Notes under the pieces: model-generated | What the model was told of the DNA's origin: nothing | The model's database searches: none | What the model saw: the letters and a program-made list of their open reading frames with translations, nothing else | In this document: in pieces, positions 55,640 to 62,386 of the stretch | Layout: every line of letters starts with the position of its first letter | Numbering within the stretch: the first letter of the stretch is position 1 | Made by a program: the position numbers and the translations under genes | DNA from: Domibacillus indicus | Lineage (GTDB): Bacteria > Bacillota > Bacilli > Bacillales > Domibacillaceae | DNA: 64,000 nucleotides | Assembly: GCF_023715895.1 (NCBI RefSeq) | Contig: NZ_JAMBOO010000006.1 | Span: 1-64,000, forward strand | Direction of reading: 5' to 3'

Positions 55640-56196
55640 CTTCCTTCATACCATAATGTAAACAAGTAATCCGCCCATTCATGCGGCGGCAGCTGCAGGG
55701 AATTTGGTGTATTAATCAGCTGAAAAAACAAACCGGCCAGAACCTTAATAGGGATGTCTGAACGAATCGTGCCCTGTTTTTGCGCGGTGTCAAAAATCCG
55801 ATCCAGCTGTCCGCGCAAATGCTTAAGCATAACTAGTACGTCTTTCACCTGCTGTGCCGCTTTTTCAGATTGCGTGACATCCACTTTGCGGGCGTCTCCT
55901 AAAAAATAATGAAGATCTGCTTCTTCCATGTATACACGCAAGAGCTGCTGCAGCGCTTGAATCGGGTCCGTTTCATCGACTCTTCCGGCTTTTACAAGAG
56001 CCCGTACCATTGCCCGCTTCATGACAGCTGCTGCTACCTCTTCTTTGTTTGCATAATATTGATAAATCGTGCTGCGCGCTCCTGGCAGATGGCTGGCCAG
56101 CAGCTTTAAATGAAAGCTGCTGTAACCGTGCTGCACAATAAGCGCCTCCGCCGTATCCAAAAGCTCATCTTCTGTAAATGCCCGTTTTCGCCCCAC
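55627..56196 (-). CDS. TetR family transcriptional regulator
   Basis: This 189-residue protein has an N-terminal TetR helix-turn-helix (about 8-54, LLASHLPGARSTIYQYYANKEEVAAAVMK) and a helical ligand-binding domain without recognised specificity. It lies just upstream of the MMPL exporter on the same strand and ends in a terminator. It probably represses that exporter through the TGACA-N4-TGTCA dyad in between, and a ligand or membrane stress would release it. This link is inferred from position. Confidence 0.87.
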   Translation of the reverse strand: MGRKRAFTEDELLDTAEALIVQHGYSSFHLKLLASHLPGARSTIYQYYANKEEVAAAVMKRAMVRALVKAGRVDETDPIQALQQLLRVYMEEADLHYFLGDARKVDVTQSEKAAQQVKDVLVMLKHLRGQLDRIFDTAQKQGTIRSDIPIKVLAGLFFQLINTPNSLQLPPHEWADYLFTLWYEGSGAH

Positions 56197-56277
56197 GGCG
56201 ACCGCCCCTTTAATCCAATTCTTTCCCTCAGTTTATCATGGGGCACCGGTTTGTTCCACACAAGGCTGTTTCCATAT

Positions 56278-56312
56278 CAAAAGAGCCTGCTTGAAACAAG
56301 CAGGCTCTTTTG
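56278..56312 (-). terminator. Terminator after the FAD-binding protein gene
   Basis: CAAAAGAGCCTGCTT and AAGCAGGCTCTTTTG form a perfect 15-bp stem with a 5-nt loop, just past the stop codon at 56316 on the reverse strand. Confidence 0.88.
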
Positions 56313-56315
56313 ATT

Positions 56316-56921
56316 TTACATTGCTTCCGATACAGAGCCCATGCTCTCCGTCATCCAGAGAAGGCTCTTATCTGCCAATGCTGCTTTTTCGATTTGTTGA
56401 TGCGGTTCTCCGTCTGTTCCTACCGTGATTTTTGAATGGATAAAGTAGGTTTGCTCGTCTGTTTCGGCGTATACGCCGGCAAGCACATCTTCATCGAACA
56501 AAATTCCTTTGACGGAAGCGCCTTTGAACAGCTTTAAATTCGAAAAGGATTCAGCCTGCCGATACAGCGCGAGCAGCACCATTCGGTTCATATGTCCATT
56601 ATGCTTATATAAAGGCTTCATGAGCAGCTGCTGTACTTTTTCTTCTTCCAGAAAAACGTAGAGCTCCTGCATCGCCGGTTTAATATGCCGGTCAACGCTA
56701 TCAAGCAGCTGAAGCTCATACATAAGCTGTGTAAACGACGTTTCATTTTGCTGTTGTGGCTGATGGAAATCCGGGTTCCTCTCCAGCACGATCACATTCA
56801 TGCCCTGCTTTGCTAAAAAAAGCCCCATAATCATCCCGGCCGGCCCGTCTCCTGCAATACAGATATCCGTTTCCAATGTCACAGCACCGGCTTGTTGGCT
56901 TGTGATTGCAGTGGTGTCCAT
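56316..56921 (-). CDS. Short FAD-binding monooxygenase-like protein (possibly truncated)
   Basis: This 201-residue protein begins with an FAD-binding Rossmann motif (CIAGDGPAGMIMGLFLAKQGMNVIVLER), as in aromatic-ring monooxygenases and UbiH-like enzymes. These are normally about 400 residues with a second motif (GD near residue 290), and that half is missing here. The gene ends in a proper stop and strong terminator, so it is either a stable short form or a decayed gene. The ATG at 56921 has AAAGGAAG six bases upstream; one two codons earlier touches that site. No partner gene adjoins it. Confidence 0.62.
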   Translation of the reverse strand: MDTTAITSQQAGAVTLETDICIAGDGPAGMIMGLFLAKQGMNVIVLERNPDFHQPQQQNETSFTQLMYELQLLDSVDRHIKPAMQELYVFLEEEKVQQLLMKPLYKHNGHMNRMVLLALYRQAESFSNLKLFKGASVKGILFDEDVLAGVYAETDEQTYFIHSKITVGTDGEPHQQIEKAALADKSLLWMTESMGSVSEAM

Positions 56922-56997
56922 TTCCATCTTCCTTTCTTGAAAGTGTTAATTCTGTCTTGCTAATTTCACTATATAAAGAATCAAGATGGTTGTCTCG

Positions 56998-57024
56998 AAG
57001 TTTGTCAGAAAGATTGACAAACTT
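56998..57024. promoter_or_regulatory. Perfect 10-bp dyad upstream of the FAD protein and csp genes
   Basis: AAGTTTGTCA and TGACAAACTT form a perfect inverted repeat around 7 bp, followed on the plus strand by TTTTTG. It lies between the divergent FAD-protein and cold-shock genes. It may be a repressor operator for the FAD-protein gene. As a plus-strand terminator it would have no gene to end. Confidence 0.45.
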
Positions 57025-57057
57025 TTTTGATGATTCATTCTTTTTTAAGAAAGAAAT

Positions 57058-57086
57058 TTGCTTTATTTCCGTTTTCCTGTTATTAT
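57058..57086 (+). promoter_or_regulatory. csp promoter (sigma-A)
   Basis: TTGCTT (57058-57063), 17 bp and TATTAT (57081-57086). It leaves a 5' untranslated leader of about 107 nt, a length typical for cold-shock genes. Confidence 0.65.
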
Positions 57087-57200
57087 GAAAAAGAATTATT
57101 TTTGTTCGGAAAAAGCTGTTAAGTGATAAACTTTCCATCTGAACGTAGTGAGCAAGGATAGTAACACAATGTGTGCACAGCACACGAGGAGGAAACACAC

Positions 57201-57401
57201 ATGGAACAAGGTAAAGTAAAATGGTTTAACGCAGAAAAAGGTTTTGGTTTCATCGAGCGCGAATCTGGAGATGACGTATTCGTTCATTTCTCAGCTATTC
57301 AAGGTGAAGGTTACAAATCTTTAGACGAAGGCCAAGCTGTAACATTTGATGTTGAAGCAGGTCAACGCGGACCACAAGCAACAAACGTACAAAAAGCTTA
57401 A
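57201..57401 (+). CDS. cspD: Cold shock protein (CspB/CspD type)
   Basis: This 66-residue single-domain RNA chaperone binds single-stranded nucleic acids and melts mRNA structure in the cold. RNP1 (KGFGFIE) and RNP2 (VFVHF) are present, with the [18 protein letters not shown] start. The ATG at 57201 has GAGGAGG nine bases upstream. Bacillaceae carry several such paralogues, so the letter of the name is provisional. A long leader suggests temperature-dependent control. Confidence 0.95.
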   Translation: MEQGKVKWFNAEKGFGFIERESGDDVFVHFSAIQGEGYKSLDEGQAVTFDVEAGQRGPQATNVQKA

Positions 57402-57420
57402 TTTCACTTCGTTATACGCA

Positions 57421-57451
57421 GCAGACTTTCTTTTGAAAGTCTGCTTTTTTT
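57421..57451 (+). terminator. Terminator after the cold shock gene
   Basis: GCAGACTTTC and GAAAGTCTGC pair around TTTT and are followed by TTTTTTT. Confidence 0.93.
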
Positions 57452-57465
57452 ATTTAAAAACGGAA

Positions 57466-57494
57466 AGCCCTCTGTTTGAAATAAACAGAGGGCT
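57466..57494 (-). terminator. Terminator on the reverse strand, for the small gene at 57.6 kb
   Basis: AGCCCTCTGTTT and AAACAGAGGGCT form a perfect 12-bp stem with a 5-nt loop. The reverse strand continues TTCCGTTTTT. It lies about 87 bp beyond the stop codon of the small reverse-strand gene. Confidence 0.7.
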
Positions 57495-57521
57495 GCATCA
57501 ACATCAACATGGATTGTTAAA

Positions 57522-57540
57522 TGGTATATTGAGTATACCA
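57522..57540. other. Short perfect dyad in a 3' region
   Basis: TGGTATA and TATACCA form a perfect inverted repeat around TTGAG. It lies between the reverse-strand small gene and its terminator. No known site is recognised. Confidence 0.3.
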
Positions 57541-57580
57541 CAAGATCTTTTTCCTGATGCTTTTATTTTCAAGATGTGTA

Positions 57581-57751
57581 TTACACACCCATTTTCCGGC
57601 GAGAGTTGCTTACTTTTTTCGTTTGCTGGCTTTGCATTTTTTTCGTTGATGTATTAAAGCTTCCTTTTGCATTGCCGCCTGCATTTTGTGCTTTCTTTTC
57701 TTCCAGCTTTTTCATCATTGCTTCTTGCAGCGTCATTTTCTTTTCAGCCAT
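57581..57751 (-). CDS. Small basic protein of unknown function (56 residues)
   Basis: This reading frame has a strong ribosome binding site (GGAGG, seven bases before ATG) and reads MAEKKMTLQEAMMKKLEEKK, ending in RRKMGV. It is rich in Lys, Gln, Ser and Asn, helical at the N-terminus and probably disordered later. The composition recalls small spore or nucleic-acid-binding proteins, but I do not recognise the family. It stands alone between the cold shock gene and a DUF378 gene. Confidence 0.65.
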   Translation of the reverse strand: MAEKKMTLQEAMMKKLEEKKAQNAGGNAKGSFNTSTKKMQSQQTKKVSNSRRKMGV

Positions 57752-57850
57752 CCTTATTCCTCCATGCTTGTTTTTTTCAGTGTATCATGTTTTTGCTTCA
57801 TTTGCTTTTTATTTATAGAAACTTGCAGCCGGCTTTTTTGCCTTTTACGC

Positions 57851-57901
57851 AAAAAAGCTGTTTTAAACATCCAGTAAGCGCGATGCTTAAAACAGCTTTT
57901 T
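57851..57901 (-). terminator. Terminator after the DUF378 gene
   Basis: AAAAAGCTGTTTTAA and TTAAAACAGCTTTTT form a perfect 15-bp stem with a 20-nt loop, 20 bp past the stop codon at 57921. Confidence 0.82.
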
Positions 57902-57920
57902 ATCCATACTCAAAGTAGTG

Positions 57921-58142
57921 TTAGTGAGTAGTGTGACGTGCATTGTCCCGGTTGATAAGCGACAGAAATTTTAGTGAATATAATGCAGATAATCCAACAA
58001 GAATGTAAACGATTCTTGCCAGAAGAGCATCTTGTCCACCGAAAATGGAAGCCACTAAGTCAAATTGCAGCAAACCGACAAGAAGCCAGTTAATACCACC
58101 TACAATCAACAAAATGAGTGCAACAGAATCAAGAGCCTTCAT
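57921..58142 (-). CDS. yuzA: DUF378 family membrane protein (YuzA-like)
   Basis: This 73-residue protein has two membrane helices (about 5-27 and 41-62). The DUF378 signature is SVALILLIVGGINWLLVGL followed by ARIVYILVGLSALYSL. Function is unknown. AAAGGAGGTGCAGAAAC precedes the ATG. It has its own terminator and is a single-gene unit. Confidence 0.88.
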   Translation of the reverse strand: MKALDSVALILLIVGGINWLLVGLLQFDLVASIFGGQDALLARIVYILVGLSALYSLKFLSLINRDNARHTTH

Positions 58143-58317
58143 GTTTCTGCACCTCCTTTCACTTCGTTACAATTAGTATTACCTTTATCCTCCATTTTGA
58201 AACATACAGCCAAAATAAGTTTTAAAAAAGCAGGATTGGGTTATAAATAAAACGTTTTACAACCGCAATGAAGTTCGTGATTATGGCTATACTAAAAAAA
58301 ACGTGAGGAGTGAAAAA

Positions 58318-59580
58318 ATGCTCAAAACAGAACAGTACGTGGACCGCATTAAACAGCACGCTGTCCGTTTTTCGCATGCTGAAGATCTGTCTCCTGTTGT
58401 TCAAGCGGCCAAAAATGCAAAATATGTCCTGCTTGGCGAGGCATCACATGGAACGTCCGAATTTTACACTACACGTGCCGCCATTACGAAACGACTGGTT
58501 GCGGAGCATGGCTTTTCCTTTATTGCAGTGGAAGGAGACTGGCCAGCCTGCTTTGAAGTGAACCGCTATATAAAAGGACAGGCGCCGGAGTATGCCAATG
58601 CGGAGGAAGTGCTTCGTTCTTTTCGCCGCTGGCCATCCTGGATGTGGGCAAACGATGAAATAGAAGACCTGGTAAATTGGCTATACGATTTTAATCAAAC
58701 AAATGAAAAACAGGTTGGGTTTTATGGGATGGATGTGTACAGCCTGTGGGAATCCATGGAAGCCATTGTTGATTACTTGGAAGAGATTGGATCGCCTGAT
58801 GTGGAGAAAGCGAAGCGGGCATTTGAATGCTTTGAACCCTTTCACCGCCAGGCCGAGCAATATGGCATTTCTGCTGCTTTTTACGGTGAAAGCTGCATGG
58901 AAGAAGTCATGGATTTACTCAAGACCATCCAGCAAAACCGAAAAACATATACGCATGATCCGGAAGCAGCCCTTAGTATGCAGGTAAATGCCCTTGCAGC
59001 GAAAAACGCAGAATCGTATTATCACGCAATGGTAACCAACGGAAATGAATCATGGAATATCCGTGACCGTCATATGGTAGAGGCTCTTGGATTTATTACG
59101 GCTCATTACGGAGCCGGCTCAAAAGGAGTCATATGGGAGCATAATACACATATTGGCGATGCGCGTGCCACAGATATGGCAGAAGAAAATATGATAAACG
59201 TCGGGCAGCTGACCCGGGAAATATACGGGCACAATCAAGTATTTGCAATCGGATTTGGTACTCACCGTGGTACTGTGATCGCTGCTGACAGATGGGGAGA
59301 AGAAATGGAAGTGATGCCGGTGCCGGAAGCAATGCCTGGAAGCTGGGAAGATATGCTTCATAAGGCCGGCGCCTTTAATCAATACATTTTATTTGGTCCT
59401 GAAAACCAGGATCTGTTTCGGGAAACAGTCGGACATCGGGCTATCGGTGTTGTTTATCACCCTGGAAGAGAACGATTTGGCAATTATGTTCCGTCGCGCT
59501 TATCCGAACGCTATAACGCTTTTATCCATATCGACAAAACGCACGCTTTGTCGCCGCACTTTTTTCATGGACTGCTTTAA
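58318..59580 (+). CDS. Erythromycin esterase family protein
   Basis: This 420-residue protein matches the erythromycin esterase family, whose best-known members open macrolide rings. Conserved metal-independent active-site regions are LLGEASHGTSEFY, FIAVEGDWPACFEVNRY and WEHNTHIGDARATDM. Many Bacillus members are housekeeping homologues without shown resistance activity, so a resistance role should not be assumed. The ATG at 58318 has GAGGAG about eight bases upstream. Confidence 0.85.
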   Translation: MLKTEQYVDRIKQHAVRFSHAEDLSPVVQAAKNAKYVLLGEASHGTSEFYTTRAAITKRLVAEHGFSFIAVEGDWPACFEVNRYIKGQAPEYANAEEVLRSFRRWPSWMWANDEIEDLVNWLYDFNQTNEKQVGFYGMDVYSLWESMEAIVDYLEEIGSPDVEKAKRAFECFEPFHRQAEQYGISAAFYGESCMEEVMDLLKTIQQNRKTYTHDPEAALSMQVNALAAKNAESYYHAMVTNGNESWNIRDRHMVEALGFITAHYGAGSKGVIWEHNTHIGDARATDMAEENMINVGQLTREIYGHNQVFAIGFGTHRGTVIAADRWGEEMEVMPVPEAMPGSWEDMLHKAGAFNQYILFGPENQDLFRETVGHRAIGVVYHPGRERFGNYVPSRLSERYNAFIHIDKTHALSPHFFHGLL

Positions 59581-59595
59581 CAAAATAAAATTTTC

Positions 59596-60252
59596 CTACC
59601 CGGCAAGCAGCTTGCCGGGTAAATAAATGCCGAAATACAAAGCCTGAATCAAAAAAAGCAGTCCCCAAACGCGGCTTGAAATCCCGGTAGAGCGCTTTAA
59701 AGCAGAAGCATCTCCCGCTTTTTGAGGAGAAATAAGGCTTAAGTAAAAAATGACCCAGCTGCTGCGGACAGATTCCACCAGCAAAACCGCTGTAATCACA
59801 TACATATATGCCTGCTGAACAGCCCCGGATGCGTACATATAAATGGCCGCGGTTCCTGCAAAAAACGCTACAAGCCAAAGAAAGCCGAACCAGTTGCGCA
59901 CCCATAACACTAAACTGACCGCTAAAATCATAAACAAGCCGTAATACAGCCAGCCGGTATAACCATTCAGTGATGCCCAGGCAACAAAAAACGCAGAAGC
60001 AGATGCGAACGGATAGCCGGCAAGCGATGTAACAATCGCAGCGAGCCTGTTGGCATGCGTTGTATAGGCCACGCCGCTCGTATCCCAAAACAGCTGAACG
60101 TGGTGGATGCCGCCGCCCGACAAGAGACTTGCGAGTACGTGGCCAATCTCATGCAAAAGCGTATTTAACACACGAAAGTATTTCCCCGCTATCGGAATAC
60201 ACGTTAAAAGGATTGCTGCTCCAACGAACAACATCGCCTGGCTGATTGTCAT
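59596..60252 (-). CDS. M50 family metallopeptidase-like membrane protein
   Basis: This 218-residue protein has about six membrane helices and the zinc protease motif HEIGH (near residue 34) in NTLLHEIGHVLASLLSGG. That places it in the M50B-like group (site-2 protease relatives). The third zinc ligand expected in a later helix is not obvious. A perfect hairpin (TACCCGGCAAG with its complement, 59597-59621) overlaps its last codons and may act as a terminator. Neighbours give no clue to the substrate. Confidence 0.82.
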   Translation of the reverse strand: MTISQAMLFVGAAILLTCIPIAGKYFRVLNTLLHEIGHVLASLLSGGGIHHVQLFWDTSGVAYTTHANRLAAIVTSLAGYPFASASAFFVAWASLNGYTGWLYYGLFMILAVSLVLWVRNWFGFLWLVAFFAGTAAIYMYASGAVQQAYMYVITAVLLVESVRSSWVIFYLSLISPQKAGDASALKRSTGISSRVWGLLFLIQALYFGIYLPGKLLAG

Positions 60253-60365
60253 CGCATCCCCTTCTTTATCCGCTTATTTCACACGTATAAGAACTGATTA
60301 TATGCTTCAATTTATTTATTTTATCATGCACGAATAAAGTCCACCAACTTTCGGATGACTGGTGA

Positions 60366-60392
60366 AAAAAGCGATGCAGAGCACCGCTTTTT
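60366..60392 (-). terminator. Terminator on the reverse strand
   Basis: AAAAAGCG and CGCTTTTT form the outer stem, with TGC/GCA inside, and a T6 run follows on the reverse strand. It lies about 70 bp past the small membrane peptide gene. Confidence 0.6.
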
Positions 60393-60464
60393 ATTCAAGC
60401 CCGGCTCTTACATGAGTGGACTGTAAGATCATTTATCTCCATGCTGCCGCTTTTCTAGTCCTTA

Positions 60465-60551
60465 TTAAAAGAACAGCATGTTTAATACGATCGTTAAAAC
60501 AATCGATAAAACAATGGAAATGAGAATGCTTCCCATACAGGACATACGCAT
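60465..60551 (-). CDS. Putative 28-residue membrane peptide
   Basis: A short frame starts MRMSCMGS and continues as one strongly hydrophobic helix rich in Ile, Leu and Val, ending in LNMLFF. AAGGCGGG lies about nine bases before the ATG, and a terminator follows downstream. The look is that of a single-pass small membrane protein. I do not know its function. Its reality rests on the ribosome binding site and composition only. Confidence 0.45.
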   Translation of the reverse strand: MRMSCMGSILISIVLSIVLTIVLNMLFF

Positions 60552-60892
60552 AGTTTATAACCCGCCTTTTGTAGTAGTGCCTTTCTTTTACCCCCTTCTG
60601 TTAACGCTTTAAACAAGCTTTATCCGTCCAGCCAGAAAAGCCTCTGCCTCCACTCTTTACTATGGGCATTTTCCGAAAAAAAACCCAATAAAATCCTCTC
60701 TCTTCTGTCGTAATGAAGTTCCATGAGAAAGAAGAGACCATTTTTCTTTTCTTCATTTATCCTTTTTACAGAGCGGCTCGCAGCAGTCCAAACAAAAGAA
60801 GGTGTCTTCATGAGACACCTTCTTTTGTTTGGACTTTATATTCATCTGGCTATATACGCAGCAGATATACCACGGCCCTGAATGAATCTTTC
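60552..60892. other. Gene-free stretch with one long perfect hairpin
   Basis: About 340 bp lie between the small membrane peptide and the helical-protein genes. Open frames here lack ribosome binding sites. The only strong structure is the 51-nt hairpin at 60785-60835. Confidence 0.5.
60785..60835. repeat. Perfect 23-bp inverted repeat with 5-nt loop
   Basis: The left arm starts AGTCCAAACAAAAGAAGG (60785-60807), and the right arm (60813-60835) is its exact complement over 23 bp. The loop is TCATG. It lies 58 bp past the end of the reverse-strand gene at 60893. No U-tract follows on the reverse strand, so it is an atypical terminator if it is one. It could be a remnant of a small mobile palindrome. 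Confidence 0.65.
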
Positions 60893-61225
60893 CTACCATC
60901 CGCGGTGCTGGTTATTTGTTTGGATATGGTCTGTTTCAGAATCAATCGTGCGTGCCATTTCTTTTATTTTAGCTAAACCATCATCAATCTGGCGCTTACT
61001 TGTACCGATACGGCTAGCTAACTGGGATAGTTGTGACGATTGTGGCGGATACGGTGCATTCGCCAATGCATTCAACTCTTGCTGGGCGGACTCTAAACTG
61101 ATGGCAGCGTTATTTACCATATCTACGGCAAATTGAATTTTATCGGCAATATGGTCTACTTTATTCGCCACATCATTTGTATGCTGGTTTCCCCAGCCGT
61201 TTGAGTTGGAGTTAATATAGCTCAT
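60893..61225 (-). CDS. Helical protein of unknown function (110 residues)
   Basis: This soluble protein has an asparagine-rich N-terminus (MSYINSNSNGWGNQ) and two long amphipathic helices (about 18-55 and 65-95) split by a proline-containing APYPPQSS linker. It ends HIQTNNQHRGW. I do not recognise a family. Length and helix pair resemble small partner or chaperone-like proteins, but no WXG motif turn is evident. AAGGGAG precedes the ATG. It follows the next helical-protein gene by 17 bp, so both form an operon. Confidence 0.72.
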   Translation of the reverse strand: MSYINSNSNGWGNQHTNDVANKVDHIADKIQFAVDMVNNAAISLESAQQELNALANAPYPPQSSQLSQLASRIGTSKRQIDDGLAKIKEMARTIDSETDHIQTNNQHRGW

Positions 61226-61242
61226 GACAGTACTCCCTTCTT

Positions 61243-61659
61243 TTAGCCTTGAACTTTATCTGTAATATCGTCAATTTCTTTAACCTTATTGTTGATCCGG
61301 TCTGTTAATGTATCAATTTCATCTGTAAGCTTATCGACGTCTTTCACATTTTTCTGTACTTCAGCTAAGTTGTTTAATGTGTTTCTCACTTTGCCGGTAA
61401 TCCCGTCTGAAATGGTTCCGACCAATACCTTGATATGATCTGGTGCATCCTTGCCAACTTGAGCCACAAGTGAATCGATAAGCGGCTGAATTTCACCTAA
61501 TGTTGTTTGCGCATTGATCAGCTCACGCGAGCAAGAATTTAACTCGTTGTCAATTTTATCAGAAGAACGGTCAATATCCGATTGAATATCTTTAATCTCT
61601 AACAAAACCTTATCAATATTGTTTCCAATTTCCCTTACTGAACTTTTGCTTTTAAACAT
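61243..61659 (-). CDS. Coiled-coil protein of unknown function (138 residues)
   Basis: This protein is almost wholly helical with heptad-like spacing (IGNNIDKVLLEIKDIQSDID and VKDVDKLTDEIDTLTDRI) and two long coiled coils. A single cysteine lies in LNSCSREL. There is no signal peptide or membrane helix. The ATG at 61659 has GGGAGG seven bases upstream; the longer frame has no site. It is the first gene of a two-gene operon with the 110-residue helical protein. Structure suggests a complex-forming or scaffold role, which is inference. Confidence 0.72.
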   Translation of the reverse strand: MFKSKSSVREIGNNIDKVLLEIKDIQSDIDRSSDKIDNELNSCSRELINAQTTLGEIQPLIDSLVAQVGKDAPDHIKVLVGTISDGITGKVRNTLNNLAEVQKNVKDVDKLTDEIDTLTDRINNKVKEIDDITDKVQG

Positions 61660-61693
61660 GGTCAGTTCCTCCCTTAACAAAAATAAATATATA

Positions 61694-61723
61694 ATTATGA
61701 GGCATAATTATAGACGATCACAA
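61694..61723 (-). promoter_or_regulatory. Candidate promoter of the two helical-protein genes
   Basis: On the reverse strand TTGTGA (61718-61723), 18 bp and CATAAT (61694-61699), about 35 bp upstream of the first gene. Confidence 0.45.
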
Positions 61724-62030
61724 ACACTATAATGCCTGCCCTTTGAGTGGGCGGAGGCCTCTTTTTGTGTGCATACAAAAGGTTCCAATTTCCTTATTTA
61801 CCAGTATGCGTGATACATACTAGGTAGATAAAGTGAAAAATGACCTATCTCGGTGAAAACGACATTTTTATGAAATGCGATAAAAAGGTTCCTGTTTTGC
61901 TATTTCAAAACAAGCCTTCCACTTTTCTCTCATATATACGGATAAATATATAAATGGTTTCGTTCCTTTTTCTCATTCAGATATTTATTTAGACTCCATC
62001 GTTTTCCATGAAAAATCAGCGGCTGAAAAC
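61724..62030. other. Gene-free stretch with a dyad
   Basis: No gene is visible. TACCAGTATG (61799-61808) and CATACTAGGTA (61816-61826) form an inverted repeat with one bulge and a 7-nt centre. It might be an operator for the helical-protein operon downstream on the reverse strand. The rest is AT-rich without clear structure. Confidence 0.35.
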
Positions 62031-62065
62031 AAAAAAGAGATGCCTTATTAAGGCATCTCTTTTTT
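62031..62065. terminator. Terminator downstream of the queF fragment
   Basis: AAAAAAGAGATGCCTT and AAGGCATCTCTTTTTT pair around 3 nt, with A and T runs on both sides. It is the likely original queF terminator. Confidence 0.9.
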
Positions 62066-62123
62066 GTACATGTTATGATGGCGAATCGCTTGAATTCCAT
62101 TTTAAACGAATACCCTGCGCCTC

Positions 62124-62342
62124 TTACCGGTTATCCACCGTTTCTGGATACAGGTCATGGTTCATCATGCGGTACTCAGCCATTTTCTCGTATTTCGTGC
62201 CAGGCTTCCCGTAGTTCGTGTACGGGTCAATGGAAATCCCGCCACGAGGCGTGAATTTGCCCCATACTTCAATGTAGCGTGGGTCCATCAGTTCAATCAG
62301 GTCATTCATGATAATGTTCATGCAGTCCTCATGAAAATCACC
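62124..62342 (-). pseudogene. queF: queF 3' fragment (7-cyano-7-deazaguanine reductase), truncated
   Basis: QueF reduces preQ0 to preQ1 in queuosine synthesis. The reverse strand encodes a sequence close to the last 72 residues of B. subtilis QueF, from [20 protein letters not shown] to PETVDNR and a normal stop. Upstream of about 62342 the similarity stops at once and the frame runs to a stop within 20 codons. The missing part (about residues 1-93) includes the active-site cysteine of the SLCPKTGQPDF region. The break lies 45 bp from an integrase gene, so an inserted element explains the loss. The 5' part may lie beyond the window. Confidence 0.88.
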
Positions 62343-62386
62343 GTCTGTAAACCCAGTTATATCAAGGGCTGAGCGGCTTCATTCAA

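Noticed and set aside
57087-57200. Riboswitch in the long leader of the cold shock gene
   Set aside because: The leader length fits cold-shock regulation, but no known riboswitch core or terminator/antiterminator pair is visible.
58318-59580. Macrolide resistance gene call for the erythromycin esterase homologue
   Set aside because: Family membership is clear, but housekeeping homologues are common in Bacillus and nothing in the context (no mobile element or other resistance gene) supports resistance.
60620-60811. Reverse-strand frame of 63 codons upstream of the small membrane peptide
   Set aside because: No ribosome binding site, it starts inside the 23-bp inverted repeat, and the residue pattern is not protein-like.
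61734-61765. Terminator-like GC-rich hairpin followed by CTCTTTTTG on the plus strand
   Set aside because: The stem is interrupted by bulges, and no plus-strand gene lies upstream to be terminated.
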